From an uncultured Woeseiaceae bacterium (lineage in GTDB: Bacteria > Pseudomonadota > Gammaproteobacteria > Steroidobacterales > Woeseiaceae), in NCBI GenBank assembly GCA_945787845.1, contig CALZJH010000008.1, positions 135,496 through 199,495 on the forward strand: a stretch of DNA of 64,000 nt. Direction: 5' to 3'. Below, in pieces: positions 54,799-64,000 of this stretch (the first letter of the stretch is position 1; each line of letters starts with the position of its first letter). A model generated the notes under the pieces. The model was not told where the DNA came from. It searched no databases and saw nothing but the letters and a program-made list of their open reading frames with translations. The position numbers and the translations under genes are program-made.

Positions 54799-55283
54799 TT
54801 ATTTCTGCGATGTATCCGGGCACGTTCGACCCGATTACGCTGGGGCACGAGGACTTCGTGCGACGAGCATCGAGGCTTTATGAAAAGGTCGTGGTTGCCG
54901 TCGCGGCCGATACCGGGACCAAGAAAACGATGTTCTCGTTCGACGAACGTGTCGATCTCGCCCGGCGTTCACTCGCGGATATCGGCAACGTGGAGGTGAT
55001 GGGCTACCAGGGGCTGACTATCGACTTCGCGGTCGAGAATGATCTTGCAGTCATTGTGCGTGGACTGCGGGCCGTATCCGACTTCGAGTACGAGTTTCAG
55101 CTTGCGAGCATGAACCGGGCGCTGACCCGGGAAGTCGAAACCGCATTCCTCACGCCGACCGACAAGTACACATTCATTTCCTCGACCCTGGTGCGTGAAG
55201 TGGCACAGCTCGGCGGAGACGTCACGCAGTTTGTCTCGCCGCTGGTCAAAGAGGCACTGCTAAAGAAAGTCGGGCGGGCCTGA
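54795..55283 (+). CDS. coaD: Phosphopantetheine adenylyltransferase
   Basis: 162 aa. It adenylates 4'-phosphopantetheine in coenzyme A synthesis. The nucleotidyltransferase motif (YPGTFDPITLGH), VRGLRAVSDFEYEFQ near residue 87 and the ISSTLVRE motif near 126 are present. It is coupled to rsmD and converges on mutM with no gap. Confidence 0.96.
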   Translation: MIISAMYPGTFDPITLGHEDFVRRASRLYEKVVVAVAADTGTKKTMFSFDERVDLARRSLADIGNVEVMGYQGLTIDFAVENDLAVIVRGLRAVSDFEYEFQLASMNRALTREVETAFLTPTDKYTFISSTLVREVAQLGGDVTQFVSPLVKEALLKKVGRA

Positions 55284-56096
55284 TCAGGTCTGGCAGGACT
55301 TGCAGTAGTAGGTCGAGCGCTGACCCTGGACAAACGCCCTGATGATCGTGTTGCAGCAGCGGCAATGCTCACCCTCCCGATCGTAGACTTCGAGCTGCTG
55401 CTTGAAGTAGCCCGGTTCGCCATCGCCACCGTAGAAATCCCGTAGCGTCGTTCCGCCCGCCTTTATTGCTCGGGCAAGGATGTCCTTTATCGCATCGGCG
55501 AGTGCGTCATAACGATGCCGCGCGGTTCGACCTGCGGCGCGCTTCGGGTTAATGCCGGCGAGGAACAGCGACTCGCTGGCATAGATGTTCCCGACGCCGA
55601 CAACCACGTGCGCATTCATGATGAACTGCTTGATGCTGACCTTGCGTCCGCGCGACTTGCGCCACAGGTATTCGCCGTCAAACCCGTCGCCCAGCGGTTC
55701 CGGCCCGAGTTTCTCGAGCAGGGGGTGCGCCAGCGGGTCTTTGCTGAGATGGAAAGAGCCGAAGCGTCGTGGGTCCCGAAAGCGCAGGGTCTTCCCCGAG
55801 TCGAGCTCAATGTCGATGTGATCGTGCACACTGGCGGGCGCGCCTTTGTCGACGATGAAGACGCTGCCCGTCATGCCGAGGTGCAGGATGATCGTATCGG
55901 CGTCGGTACCGATCAGGATGTACTTGGCGCGCCGTCCGACAGATTCAATTGAGCGCCCGCGAAGCGTGCTTTCGACGCCCTTCGCAACGGGCCAGCGCAG
56001 GCGGCGGTCGCGGACGACCACGCGGTCGATTCTCGTATCCACGATCCACGGCTCGATGCCGCGGCGGCTGGTTTCAACTTCAGGTAATTCGGGCAT
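55284..56096 (-). CDS. mutM: Formamidopyrimidine-DNA glycosylase
   Basis: 270 aa. It removes 8-oxoguanine and ring-opened purines. Catalytic Pro2 and Glu3 (MPELPEVE), the beta-elimination lysine near residue 57 (GRRAKYILI) and the C-terminal zinc finger with two CxxC pairs (CRCC and CKSC) are present. The GDGFDGEYLW segment and GVGNIYASESLF are typical. A bidirectional terminator separates it from rpmG. Confidence 0.96.
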   Translation of the reverse strand: MPELPEVETSRRGIEPWIVDTRIDRVVVRDRRLRWPVAKGVESTLRGRSIESVGRRAKYILIGTDADTIILHLGMTGSVFIVDKGAPASVHDHIDIELDSGKTLRFRDPRRFGSFHLSKDPLAHPLLEKLGPEPLGDGFDGEYLWRKSRGRKVSIKQFIMNAHVVVGVGNIYASESLFLAGINPKRAAGRTARHRYDALADAIKDILARAIKAGGTTLRDFYGGDGEPGYFKQQLEVYDREGEHCRCCNTIIRAFVQGQRSTYYCKSCQT

Positions 56097-56119
56097 GGCC
56101 TATTGTAGTTCGCAGGTAC

Positions 56120-56145
56120 AAAAAAACCCGCACAAGGCGGGCCTT
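56120..56145. terminator. Terminator between rpmG and mutM
   Basis: A7 tract, CCCGC-ACAAG-GCGGG stem-loop and a short T run. It lies 22 bases downstream of the rpmG stop and upstream of mutM on the same strand; it most likely ends the rpmBG transcript. Confidence 0.7.
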
Positions 56146-56167
56146 TCTGGAACAACGCCGAGCGTTG

Positions 56168-56323
56168 CTACTTGATCTTGGCTTCTTTGTAGATTACGTG
56201 CTTGCGGATCGTCGGATCGTACTTCTTCGTCTCCAACTTCTCAGGGTGCAAGCGCTTGTTCTTCGTAGCCGTGTAGTAATGACCAGTGCCGGCCGTCGAT
56301 ACGAGTTTGATCTTGTCGCGCAT
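56168..56323 (-). CDS. rpmG: 50S ribosomal protein L33
   Basis: A 51-aa protein read from ATG at 56323: it begins [20 protein letters not shown] and contains the TKNKR segment, a perfect L33 by length and sequence. It lacks the CxxC pairs of the zinc-binding form, as in many proteobacteria. It lies 14 bases after rpmB, the usual rpmB-rpmG pair. Confidence 0.96.
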   Translation of the reverse strand: MRDKIKLVSTAGTGHYYTATKNKRLHPEKLETKKYDPTIRKHVIYKEAKIK

Positions 56324-56337
56324 ATCAAATTCTCCGC

Positions 56338-56574
56338 TTAAACGTGCGTGCCGGCAGCGCGCAGGTCAGCGATGACCTTTTCGATACCGTGCTTGTCGAT
56401 GATGCGCAGGCCCTTGTGAGACACGCGCAGGCGCACATAGCGCTTCTCGGCTTCGATCCAGAATCGCTTGTTCTGCAGGTTGGGCAGGAAGCGACGGCGA
56501 GTTCTGTTTTTAGCATGAGAAACGTTGTTGCCGCTCATCGGGCGCTTCCCAGTCACTTGGCAAACCTTGGACAT
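56338..56574 (-). CDS. rpmB: 50S ribosomal protein L28
   Basis: 78 aa, the standard length. Sequence starts [20 protein letters not shown], followed by [19 protein letters not shown], typical L28. Only one early cysteine is found. It is first in the rpmB-rpmG operon. Confidence 0.97.
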   Translation of the reverse strand: MSKVCQVTGKRPMSGNNVSHAKNRTRRRFLPNLQNKRFWIEAEKRYVRLRVSHKGLRIIDKHGIEKVIADLRAAGTHV

Positions 56575-56703
56575 GAACTTAAGTCTCTGATTCTATTAAT
56601 AGTTGCCCGCGCAGGGCGGGCAGAGAGCGAGACTTTATACCAGTGACAGCTATGCAATTCAAGCGCTCATTGGCCGATATCGGTGGATATCCTGGAAGCG
56701 GCG

Positions 56704-57309
56704 TCAAATAAGGCCTCGACTGGCCAGCGAGGTGGCCGGGCCGTCGCCGATTATGAGGTGATCCAGGAGCCGGATATCGACCAGTTCGAGGGCCGATTTG
56801 AGGCGCTTCGTGATGCGTTCGTCAGCCCGGCTCGGCTCGGCGACGCCGCTCGGGTGGTTATGGGCCAGGATCACCGCGGCCGCGTTGACGGCCAGGGCCT
56901 CCTTGACCACCTCCCTCGGGTATACGCTCGTGCCGTCTATCGTGCCGCGAAACAGCTCGTCGAAGCTCAGCACGCGATGGCGGTTGTCGAGAAACAGGCA
57001 GCAGAACAGCTCGTGATCGAGGTGCTGCATGCGGGCCTTGAGGTAGCTTTCAGTATCGGCAGGGCTCCGGATCGCCGCGCCCGCCGGCAAGGATTCCGAA
57101 TAGTAGCGGCGTGCCAGTTCGGGCAAAGCGCGGAGCGCCACGAGCCGGCTGTGGCCGATGCCGTGGCAGCGAAGCAAGTCGTCCGATTCCGCCTGTAACA
57201 GCTGCCGCAGGCTGCCGAAGCGGGTCAAAAGGCGAGCCGCGACGCGGTCACTCAGGACAGCGGCCAGCAGCCGCGTGTCGCTCCAATCCCTGGGCGTATC
57301 GTCTTCCAT
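56704..57309 (-). CDS. radC: RadC/JAB-domain protein
   Basis: A 201-aa protein with a degenerate N-terminal helix-hairpin-helix (RCHGIGHSRLVAL near residue 50) and a JAB/MPN metalloprotease-like domain whose metal motif HNHPSG-x-AEPSRAD lies near residue 150. Despite the name, a role in recombinational repair is not supported; function is open. It is divergent from coaBC, the normal arrangement next to coaBC and dut. It is slightly shorter than the usual 220-225 aa at its N terminus. Confidence 0.92.
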   Translation of the reverse strand: MEDDTPRDWSDTRLLAAVLSDRVAARLLTRFGSLRQLLQAESDDLLRCHGIGHSRLVALRALPELARRYYSESLPAGAAIRSPADTESYLKARMQHLDHELFCCLFLDNRHRVLSFDELFRGTIDGTSVYPREVVKEALAVNAAAVILAHNHPSGVAEPSRADERITKRLKSALELVDIRLLDHLIIGDGPATSLASRGLI

Positions 57310-57400
57310 GCGCCATGCTGATATTTCGGGGCATATGCTTACAACCAGACATTCTTTGCCGAATTACCGGTTTCCCCGTGGACGCGATAAGCTCCTGCCT

Positions 57401-58636
57401 ATGAACATCGTACTTGGCATCACTGGCGGTATCGCTGCCTACAAGGCGCCCGACCTCGTGCGGCGTCTCAAGGAACGTGGCGGCGACGTACAGATCGTGA
57501 TGACGGCGTCGGCGGCCGAATTCGTCACGGATACGGCTTTGCAGGCAGTCTCCGGCAGGCCGGTTCGCTCCAACCTGTGGGACAAGGAAGCCGAGCGCGC
57601 CATGAGTCACATCGAACTCGCTCGCTGGGCCGACGTCATTCTGATTGCGCCGGCGACAGCCGAGGTAATGGCGCGCATCGTCAGTGGCGGCGCGCCCGAC
57701 CTGCTCACGACGATCTGCCTTGCGACCGAGGCGCCGATCGCGGTTGCGCCTGCCATGAACCATGTCATGTGGAGCAACCCTGCGACCCAGGCAAACCGCA
57801 AGGTGCTCGAGGAGCGCGGCATTCATATTCTCGGCCCGGGTGTCGGTTCGCAGGCCTGCGGCGAAACCGGTGCGGGCCGAATGCTCGAGCCCGACACGAT
57901 CGCGGCCGCCGTATTCGACCTGGGCGTGGGGAAAGGCGAAGGTCTCCTGACCGGCAAGAAAGTGGTGATTACGGCGGGCCCGACACGGGAGCCGATCGAC
58001 CCGGTGCGTTACATCACCAATCGCAGCTCCGGGAAAATGGGCTACGCGATGGCGCGGGCGGCAGCGGCGCAGGGCGCAGACGTCATCCTGATAAGCGGCC
58101 CCGTCAGTCTTCCGGAGCCGCCAGGCATTGAGGTTCGCAAGGTCGTCACGGCCGCTGACATGTTCGACGCGACGCATGAGTGTATCGGTGACGCCGACAT
58201 CTTCGTCGCAGCCGCGGCCGTAGCGGACTACCGCCCGGCGGATATGAAAAAACAGAAGATCAAGAAGAACGAAGAATCGATGAGTATCGACCTCGTCCGT
58301 TGTCCCGACATTCTCGCATCGGTAGCGGCGTTAGACGTCGGCCCGTTTACGGTGGGTTTCGCGGCGGAGACCGAGAAGGTCGATGACTATGCCCGATCGA
58401 AGCTGGAGAAAAAGGCGCTCGACATGATCATCGCGAACCGGGTTGGCGACGATTGCGGATTCGATAGTGATGACAACAGCGTGAACGTTCTCTGGGCCGA
58501 TGGGGAGCAGCGTTTTGCGGAGGCGAGCAAAACCGAGCTGGCGCATGATCTCATTGAACTCGTTGCACGACGCTTCTATGCTGCTCGCGGTACCGATACC
58601 CAGCCACGACTCACGGTCATCGCCAACACCGACTGA
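57401..58636 (+). CDS. coaBC: Bifunctional phosphopantothenoylcysteine decarboxylase/synthase
   Basis: 411 aa, two enzymes of coenzyme A synthesis in one chain. The CoaC half has the ITGGIAAYK start, catalytic His in [10 protein letters not shown] near residue 70, the APAMNHVMW motif near residue 115 and the [10 protein letters not shown] clamp near 150. The CoaB half begins near residue 185 ([24 protein letters not shown]). ATG 57401 was chosen; the longer open frame runs back into the radC region. dut follows after ten bases. Confidence 0.97.
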   Translation: MNIVLGITGGIAAYKAPDLVRRLKERGGDVQIVMTASAAEFVTDTALQAVSGRPVRSNLWDKEAERAMSHIELARWADVILIAPATAEVMARIVSGGAPDLLTTICLATEAPIAVAPAMNHVMWSNPATQANRKVLEERGIHILGPGVGSQACGETGAGRMLEPDTIAAAVFDLGVGKGEGLLTGKKVVITAGPTREPIDPVRYITNRSSGKMGYAMARAAAAQGADVILISGPVSLPEPPGIEVRKVVTAADMFDATHECIGDADIFVAAAAVADYRPADMKKQKIKKNEESMSIDLVRCPDILASVAALDVGPFTVGFAAETEKVDDYARSKLEKKALDMIIANRVGDDCGFDSDDNSVNVLWADGEQRFAEASKTELAHDLIELVARRFYAARGTDTQPRLTVIANTD

Positions 58637-58646
58637 AGGGACAGCA

Positions 58647-59102
58647 ATGCGCTCTATTGAACTAAAGATCCTCGATCCACGCGTCGGGGACTCGATCCCC
58701 TTGCCGCACTACGCCACCGACGGTTCCGCGGGACTCGACATGCGCGCCTGTATCGACGAAGCGCTGACGGTGGAGCCGGGTGAGACGGTGCTGGTGCCGA
58801 CGGGCCTCGCGATTCACGTTGCGGACCCAGGCCTGGCGGCGGTGCTGTTGCCACGGTCCGGGCTGGGTCACAAGCACGGGCTCGTGCTCGGCAATCTCAC
58901 GGGCCTTATTGATTCCGATTACCAGGGGCAGGTGTTTATCTCCTGCTGGAACCGCGGTAGCAACAGCTACGAAGTTCAACCGGGCGAGCGCATTGCACAA
59001 ATGGTGTTCGTGCCCGTCGAGCAGGTCGAGTTCAGCGTAGTGGACGAGTTTGATACCAGCGACAGGGGCGCTGGTGGATTCGGACATTCGGGTACGGCCT
59101 GA
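58647..59102 (+). CDS. dut: dUTP diphosphatase
   Basis: 151 aa. It converts dUTP to dUMP, keeping uracil out of DNA. All five trimeric-dUTPase motifs are visible: [36 protein letters not shown] and the C-terminal [13 protein letters not shown] 58647 lies ten bases after coaBC, forming the usual coaBC-dut operon. Confidence 0.97.
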   Translation: MRSIELKILDPRVGDSIPLPHYATDGSAGLDMRACIDEALTVEPGETVLVPTGLAIHVADPGLAAVLLPRSGLGHKHGLVLGNLTGLIDSDYQGQVFISCWNRGSNSYEVQPGERIAQMVFVPVEQVEFSVVDEFDTSDRGAGGFGHSGTA

Positions 59103-59126
59103 CAAACCACAAGAAAGGTAAGCACA

Positions 59127-60401
59127 TTGAAAGACGAAACATTAGCGATCCACGCCGGGTTCAAGTCGGATCCGACATCCAATGCGGTCTCAGTCCCGAT
59201 CTACCAGACTGTGGCCTACGAGTTCGAAAGCGCACAGCACGGCGCGGATCTCTTCAACCTCGAGGTTGAGGGCAATATCTATTCGCGCATCATGAACCCG
59301 ACCGTTGACGTCCTCGAGAAGCGGTCGGCCGAACTGGAAGGCGGCATCGCGGGTCTCGCTCTCAGCAGTGGCAGTGCGGCAATCAACTATTCGATCCTGA
59401 ATATTGCTGAGAACGGCAACAATATCGTGACCGTGCCGCAGCTCTACGGTGGTACCTATACGTTGTTCAAGCACATGTTGCCGAAGCTCGGTATCGAGGT
59501 TCGCTTCGCGGCCGACGACTCGCCCGCGGCGATGCAGAAGCTGATTGACAGCAAGACGTCGGCCATTTTTTGCGAGTCAATCGGCAACCCGGCCGGCAAC
59601 ATCATCGATATTGAAGCGTTGGCGGATATGGGGCACGAACATGGCGTGCCGTTGATCGTGGACAACACGGTGGCGACGCCGGCGCTCATCAAGCCGATCG
59701 AGTGGGGCGCCGACATCGTCGTCAATTCACTGACCAAGTACATGGCGGGGCACGGCAATTCGCTGGGCGGTGTGATCGTCGATAGCGGTGAGTTCCCCTG
59801 GGCCGATCATGCCAGGAAATTCCATATGCTGACGGAGCCCGAGCCGTCCTATCATGGGGTTGTCTATACCGAGGCATTCGGGGCCGCAGCGTACATCGGG
59901 CGCGTACGCACGGTGCCACTCAGGAACACGGGGTCGGCGCTTAGCCCTATGAATGCTTTCCTGATTCTGCAGGGTCTTTCCACGTTGCCGCTGCGTATGG
60001 AACGGCATTGCGATAACGCGCTGGCCGTTGCCAAACATCTCGAGAATCACGAGCGGGTCGAATGGGTGAGCTACGGTGGACTCTCATCTTCGCCTTATTA
60101 CGATCTCGCCCAGAAATACACCGGCGGAAAACCATCGGCCCTGTTGACCTTCGGGATCAAAGGCGGATTCGATGCGGGCGTGAAATTCTATGACGCCCTC
60201 AACATGTTCCTGCGTCTCGTCAATATCGGCGACGTGAAATCACTAGCATCGCACCCCGCTTCGACAACGCATCGGCAGCTAACGGCTGAAGAGCTGGAAG
60301 CGGCGGGCGTGACGCCGGACATGATTCGCCTGTGTGTCGGCATCGAGCACATCGACGACATTCTTGCCGATCTCGAGCAGGCCCTGGCCGCGTCAGCCTG
60401 A
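59127..60401 (+). CDS. metY: O-acetylhomoserine aminocarboxypropyltransferase (sulfhydrylase)
   Basis: A 424-aa PLP enzyme of the Cys/Met metabolism family, making homocysteine from O-acetylhomoserine and sulfide. The start (TLAIHAG), the substrate-binding SRIMNPTVDVLEKR, the PLP lysine in NSLTKYMAGHGNSLGG near residue 205 and the final CVGIEHIDDILADLEQAL match the family. The length and the long insertion after the lysine favour MetY over MetB. It starts with TTG and GAAAGG upstream; 24 bases follow dut. Confidence 0.93.
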   Translation: MKDETLAIHAGFKSDPTSNAVSVPIYQTVAYEFESAQHGADLFNLEVEGNIYSRIMNPTVDVLEKRSAELEGGIAGLALSSGSAAINYSILNIAENGNNIVTVPQLYGGTYTLFKHMLPKLGIEVRFAADDSPAAMQKLIDSKTSAIFCESIGNPAGNIIDIEALADMGHEHGVPLIVDNTVATPALIKPIEWGADIVVNSLTKYMAGHGNSLGGVIVDSGEFPWADHARKFHMLTEPEPSYHGVVYTEAFGAAAYIGRVRTVPLRNTGSALSPMNAFLILQGLSTLPLRMERHCDNALAVAKHLENHERVEWVSYGGLSSSPYYDLAQKYTGGKPSALLTFGIKGGFDAGVKFYDALNMFLRLVNIGDVKSLASHPASTTHRQLTAEELEAAGVTPDMIRLCVGIEHIDDILADLEQALAASA

Positions 60402-60423
60402 GGGCGTGTCGTGTGGTCTAGAA

Positions 60424-60447
60424 GCCGAGCCCCCGCAGGGGCTCGGC
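60424..60447 (+). terminator. Stem-loop after metY
   Basis: GCCGAGCCCC-CGCA-GGGGCTCGGC, a perfect 10-bp stem with a 4-base loop. It stands between convergent metY and the SDR gene. There is no T tract, so termination may be weak or need a factor. Confidence 0.6.
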
Positions 60448-60466
60448 CCGCCGCCGCCGTCGCGAC

Positions 60467-61435
60467 CTACTGCTCGGAATCGTTCTCGCCGGTCAGCGCC
60501 TTATCCAGCATCTCGACCAGCTCGTCCCGGCTGTAGCTGTAAGGGCCCCATGCGTTCAGCTGGACGAGCTCATTGACCTTCGTGCCAATCGTCCGCTCCT
60601 GTTCGCCGGCATTGGGAACAACCACGTAGCGTCGAAGCGGCTTCTCGTCAAACAGGGCATGGAAGAACGCCTCGGTAACCTCGTCAGGTTCCTTGTAAGA
60701 CAACTCGCGCTCTGCGGTTGCCTCGTAGGCTTTCTTCATTTCCTCGGGAACTTCGCCCAGTGAAGTTTTTACCTTCTCCATCTCACGGGAGACGCTGGAG
60801 CGACGGATATTCGATTTGTAGTTGCCCGGCTCGACCACGCTGACCCAGACGCCGTGTGGTTCCATCTCCATGGCGAAGGAGTCGGTGTAAGCTTCGATCC
60901 AGTGCTTGCTGCCGGCATAGGCGCTGAACCCCGGGAACGCTGAAATCGTGCCCGCGATCGAACCGGTGGTCACGATGCGGCCCTTGGACTCCATGACGAA
61001 CGGTGCAAACGCCTGGGTCGTCCGATAGACGCCTTCGACATTGACGTCGTAGACAAACGACTGGTCCTCAACCGGTGTATCGACCACCTCGCCACCGCCG
61101 CCGACCCCGGCGTTATTCACCAGGCCGTACAGACCGGTGCCCTTTTCCTTGATCATCGCCGCTACTGCATCGACCTGGTCCTGCCTGGTGACGTCGAGCT
61201 GCACAGCCGTGATGTTGTCGATCGCGTCCAGTTCGGCGAGGTCTTTGTCTTTACGTGCGCCGGCGTAGACGTGGTAACCCTTTTCCGCCAGCGATTCGGC
61301 GAGATGTCGGCCGATACCCGTGCTGGCGCCGGTGACAAGAATGGATTCCTTTTGCTCGGCGAACGTCGCCTGGGGTGCCGCAAACAATACAATAGCCGCT
61401 GCCAGGGTGACGGCTAGCTTGAGAGGGTTGGTCAT
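60467..61435 (-). CDS. Short-chain dehydrogenase/reductase with a signal peptide
   Basis: A 322-aa protein. Residues 1-26 look like a Sec signal peptide (KLAVTLAAAIVLFAAP then ATFA before EQ), followed by a full classical SDR domain: TGASTGIG near residue 35, NNAG near residue 108, catalytic Ser in TGSIAGTIS and YAGSK near residue 180. The family is normally cytoplasmic because it needs NAD(P)H. An exported or membrane-anchored version would be strange; perhaps the N terminus is a membrane anchor. Substrate unknown. Confidence 0.85.
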   Translation of the reverse strand: MTNPLKLAVTLAAAIVLFAAPQATFAEQKESILVTGASTGIGRHLAESLAEKGYHVYAGARKDKDLAELDAIDNITAVQLDVTRQDQVDAVAAMIKEKGTGLYGLVNNAGVGGGGEVVDTPVEDQSFVYDVNVEGVYRTTQAFAPFVMESKGRIVTTGSIAGTISAFPGFSAYAGSKHWIEAYTDSFAMEMEPHGVWVSVVEPGNYKSNIRRSSVSREMEKVKTSLGEVPEEMKKAYEATAERELSYKEPDEVTEAFFHALFDEKPLRRYVVVPNAGEQERTIGTKVNELVQLNAWGPYSYSRDELVEMLDKALTGENDSEQ

Positions 61436-61493
61436 GGTGTGTCCCTTTTTGTTGTTCGAATAATGGGGGACATTACCACACGATTTAGAGAAT

Positions 61494-62114
61494 CTAGTCG
61501 ATGCCTTTCAGAATCTTGAAGCGGGCGATGTCGCCGTCGAAACGTTCGACGATCAGCCTTTCATCGGTTTCGAATTTTGTCAGGTTGCGCTGGTGACGGT
61601 TAATCGTCTCTTTGGTCTTCTGCAATTCCGCCGCGAGCCCTTCGTCGATCATTGGCGCGCTGGCGTCCTCACTGTAAGGCTGGTAGTTGGACGCTTCGTC
61701 GCGCAGTTTCTGCAGGCGGCGTTCGAGGTTCCGCAGGTAGAGCTCTGTCACTCTCGACTGTGCCTGGAACAGCTCCACGCGACGGTCGCGGTGCAAGACG
61801 ATTTCATCGACTGAGAGATAGGTTGCGAGCAGGGCGCGGTCGGCACGCATTTGCAGTTCCTGTGCAACGCGGCGCTCATTATCGATTCTTTCCTGTTCCA
61901 GCTGCTCCTCGGTCTTCTTGCCTTCGAGCTCTGCAACCGTGACACCATGCTCGTTGAGCACTTCCTTGGGCCGCTCGGCAAACTCTGCGGGAATGCTGTC
62001 ACCGTAGTACACGTTGCCGTCAGCGTCTTCCCACTTGTAGAGGTTCTGCTCATCCTTGGCGTAGCCCGTGGATGCCAGGGCGAGGAGCGCAGTTGTGGTG
62101 ATAAATTTCCGCAT
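61494..62114 (-). CDS. DUF4124 domain protein, exported
   Basis: 206 aa from ATG 62114; an upstream in-frame ATG gives no sensible signal. A signal peptide (residues 1-19, ending GYA) precedes the DUF4124 motif NLYKWEDADGNVYYGDSIP, a small domain seen in many proteobacterial periplasmic proteins, then a long coiled coil (about 75-195). Function unknown; probably a periplasmic structural or envelope protein. Confidence 0.85.
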   Translation of the reverse strand: MRKFITTTALLALASTGYAKDEQNLYKWEDADGNVYYGDSIPAEFAERPKEVLNEHGVTVAELEGKKTEEQLEQERIDNERRVAQELQMRADRALLATYLSVDEIVLHRDRRVELFQAQSRVTELYLRNLERRLQKLRDEASNYQPYSEDASAPMIDEGLAAELQKTKETINRHQRNLTKFETDERLIVERFDGDIARFKILKGID

Positions 62115-62228
62115 AAGCAAAATATGCCAGTAATAATTGGGCGACAACCGGGACTGGTTCTCGTTATTGCAGCTTAGTCCGCTTTTCGCACGCTGTAAAT
62201 CGGTATCGAATCTAAAAATTTCAATAAC

Positions 62229-62876
62229 TTACGAGATCACACCGTATTGCTTGCGATACGCTAGGACTGGCTCCAGGTATTGCTCGTACTCGCTTGATTC
62301 CTCAAGAATATCGATAAGGTCGTCGAGCTGCACGATGCTGATAACAGGGATGCCAAGCGACTGTTTGAGTTCCTGGACGGCCGAAAATGCGCCTTGTCCG
62401 CGCTCCTGGCGGTCCAGGGAGATGACCAGTCCGGCGATGTCCGCGCCGGCTGCCGAGATAATCTGGTAGGCCTCGCGTACGGCTGTGCCGGCCGTGATGA
62501 CATCGTCGACGATCAGCACGTCGCCCGACAGGGGCGCACCGACCACGCTGCCGCCCTCTCCATGCGCCTTGGCCTCTTTGCGATTGAAAGAGTACGGCAC
62601 GTCGATGTCGTGATGCTCGGCAAGCGATGCGGCGGCCAGCGTCGCCAGCGGAATACCCTTGTAGGCCGGGCCAAACAGCATGTCGAAGCGGAGATCGGCT
62701 TCGGCGATCGCGGCGGCGTAGTAGCGACCCAGTTTGGCCGCGGCGTAGCCGGTATTAAAGAGGCCGGCGTTAAAAAAGTACGGGCTCGTGCGTCCGGATT
62801 TCAGGGTAAATTCGCCGAACCTCAGTACGCCGAGTTCGAGTGCGAGTTCGATGAATTCTCGTTTGTAGCCACGCAT
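62229..62876 (-). CDS. pyrE: Orotate phosphoribosyltransferase
   Basis: 215 aa. It forms orotidine monophosphate in pyrimidine synthesis. The [14 protein letters not shown] and FNAGLFNTG segments, AYKGIPLA, and the PRPP-binding motif [17 protein letters not shown] are intact. ATG 62876 was chosen since it gives the standard [13 protein letters not shown] start; the frame is open far upstream in antisense to xthA but those residues are shadows. It is divergent from xthA. Confidence 0.97.
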   Translation of the reverse strand: MRGYKREFIELALELGVLRFGEFTLKSGRTSPYFFNAGLFNTGYAAAKLGRYYAAAIAEADLRFDMLFGPAYKGIPLATLAAASLAEHHDIDVPYSFNRKEAKAHGEGGSVVGAPLSGDVLIVDDVITAGTAVREAYQIISAAGADIAGLVISLDRQERGQGAFSAVQELKQSLGIPVISIVQLDDLIDILEESSEYEQYLEPVLAYRKQYGVIS

Positions 62877-62933
62877 GCGATGGGTCTTCTGTATGATTGC
62901 CCGTTGATGCGGATTATGACATAGGAGACGCGT

Positions 62934-63716
62934 TTGTTTCGCGTTATGAGCCTGAATGCGAATGGCATTCGGGCGGCAGCCCGCAAGGGTTTTTTCGAAT
63001 GGATGGCCGAGCAGAATGCGGATGTTATCTGCATCCAGGAAACCAAGGCGCAGGTGCATCAGCTCACGGACGACATCTTCTCGCCCGCGGGCTACCACAG
63101 CTACTACGAGGACGCCGAGAAGAAGGGCTACAGCGGCACCGCGATCTTCACGCGTCACAAGCCGAAAAAAGTCATTCACGGTTACGGTGACGAAGAGTTC
63201 GACAACGAGGGTCGCTACCTCGAAGTGCAGCTGGGCGGCATCAGCGTGGTGTCGCTGTACCTGCCTTCCGGCTCTTCGAAGGAAGAGCGGCAAATCGCGA
63301 AGTACCGTTGCATGGATTCGTTCACCGAGCACCTCAGGAAACTGAAGCGCCGGCGTTCTGAATACGTTATCTGCGGTGACTGGAACATCGTTCACAAGGA
63401 AGGCGACATCAAGAACTGGATGCAGAACCAGAAGAACTCGGGATGCCTGCCTGAAGAGCGCGCCTGGCTGGACAAGGTGTTCGGTGAGTACGGTTGGGTC
63501 GACGCATTCCGGACGCTCGAGCAGGAGCCGGAGCAATACACGTGGTGGTCCAATCGCGGTCGCGCCTGGGACAACAACGTCGGGTGGCGCATCGATTACC
63601 ACGTTGTCACACCGGGCCTGAAAGACAAGGTGCTGCGTACCGAGATCTATCGGGAACAACGCTTCTCGGATCATGCGCCGTTGACCATGGACTACGATTG
63701 GGTGCATGACGGCTGA
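62934..63716 (+). CDS. xthA: Exodeoxyribonuclease III
   Basis: A 260-aa AP endonuclease/exonuclease of the ExoIII family for base-excision repair. Motifs: [10 protein letters not shown], the metal glutamate in [21 protein letters not shown] (Asp-x-Asn) and [10 protein letters not shown]. The TTG at 62934 has AGGAG seven bases upstream; ATG 62946 is an alternative that would lose four residues. The ampG-like gene overlaps its end by 11 bases. Confidence 0.94.
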   Translation: MFRVMSLNANGIRAAARKGFFEWMAEQNADVICIQETKAQVHQLTDDIFSPAGYHSYYEDAEKKGYSGTAIFTRHKPKKVIHGYGDEEFDNEGRYLEVQLGGISVVSLYLPSGSSKEERQIAKYRCMDSFTEHLRKLKRRRSEYVICGDWNIVHKEGDIKNWMQNQKNSGCLPEERAWLDKVFGEYGWVDAFRTLEQEPEQYTWWSNRGRAWDNNVGWRIDYHVVTPGLKDKVLRTEIYREQRFSDHAPLTMDYDWVHDG

Positions 63717-64000
63717 AGCGCCACTGGATCGAACACGCCGGGAGACCTTCAAAGAGGCCATCCTGAATCGGCGTATGCTGATCTGCGTCTTTACGGGATT
63801 CACGTCCGGCATGCCGCTGTACGTGCTGTTCCAGCTATTGCCCGGCTGGCTGCGGACCGAGGGCGTCGGCCTGGCCGAGATCGGCTTCTTTGCGCTCGTC
63901 CAGTTTCCTTACGCGTGGAAATTCGTATGGTCGCCCGTAATGGATCGGTACACATTGCCGTTCCTCGGACACCGTCGTGGCTGGATGTTGCTCACGCAGG
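63706..64000 (+). CDS. ampG: AmpG-like MFS permease (3' truncated by window edge)
   Basis: The first 98 codons of a major-facilitator protein, from ATG 63706. The N-terminal segment [21 protein letters not shown], the [26 protein letters not shown] helix pair and the [12 protein letters not shown] motif are typical of AmpG, which imports cell-wall muropeptides for recycling and can influence beta-lactamase induction. The rest is outside the window. Confidence 0.9.
   Translation, partial: MTAEAPLDRTRRETFKEAILNRRMLICVFTGFTSGMPLYVLFQLLPGWLRTEGVGLAEIGFFALVQFPYAWKFVWSPVMDRYTLPFLGHRRGWMLLTQ

Noticed and set aside
62877-63812. N-terminal extension of pyrE of 312 codons
   Set aside because: It is antisense to xthA; PyrE homologues start at the MRGYKREF methionine.

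Overview
The window is a chromosomal segment of a Gram-negative bacterium, most likely a marine gammaproteobacterium (perhaps a Woeseiaceae- or Chromatiales-like lineage; this placement is inference from gene content). Supporting it are a two-subunit PntAB, a GltBD pair, an ftsY-ftsE-ftsX-rpoH neighbourhood, many lipoproteins with clear lipoboxes, and a proteobacterial dedicated sortase system. The flanks are GC-rich housekeeping DNA with closely packed genes. No rRNA or tRNA gene, CRISPR array or prophage was recognised.

Layout. 1-22.6 kb: transhydrogenase (pntA partial, pntB), an HNH nuclease, a 5'-3' exonuclease, a Lon-family protease, ferrochelatase, a thiolase, a MATE exporter, two small lipoproteins and glutamate synthase (gltB, gltD). 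22.6-33.6 kb: a mobile integron cassette array made of fifteen attC-like sites separating small, mostly unrelated genes, visibly more A/T-rich than the flanks. No integron integrase is encoded in the window, so this is a CALIN-type array (cluster of attC sites lacking an integrase). Its cassettes carry a BrnT/BrnA and a HigB/HigA-type toxin-antitoxin pair, DUF4259, DUF6455 and DUF1439 proteins, a VOC protein, a secreted intradiol-dioxygenase-like protein, a SnoaL-like lipoprotein, a 2OG-Fe(II) oxygenase-like protein, a GFA-family protein and several unknown membrane proteins. 33.6-37.5 kb: a run of small overlapping genes for membrane, lipoprotein and cupin proteins plus an exported murein-peptidase-like protein.

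37.5-43.0 kb: the proteobacterial dedicated sortase system. It has a histidine kinase and response regulator on the minus strand, and divergently a VIT/vWA sortase substrate with a C-terminal sorting signal followed by its class GN sortase. 43-48 kb: NUDIX hydrolase, two further MATE exporters, an acyl-CoA dehydrogenase and an Mpo1-like protein. 48-57 kb: OmpA-family lipoprotein, rpoH preceded by a perfect CIRCE element, a TetR/CMD module inserted between rpoH and ftsXEY, rsmD-coaD, mutM, and rpmB-rpmG. 57-64 kb: radC, coaBC-dut, an O-acetylhomoserine sulfhydrylase, an exported SDR, a DUF4124 protein, pyrE, xthA and the start of an ampG-like permease.

The most unusual parts are the integrase-less cassette array with near-identical 100-bp attC sites, the promoter/operator architecture of its two toxin-antitoxin cassettes, the CIRCE site on rpoH, and the sortase system with a long inverted repeat covering the ribosome binding site of its substrate gene.
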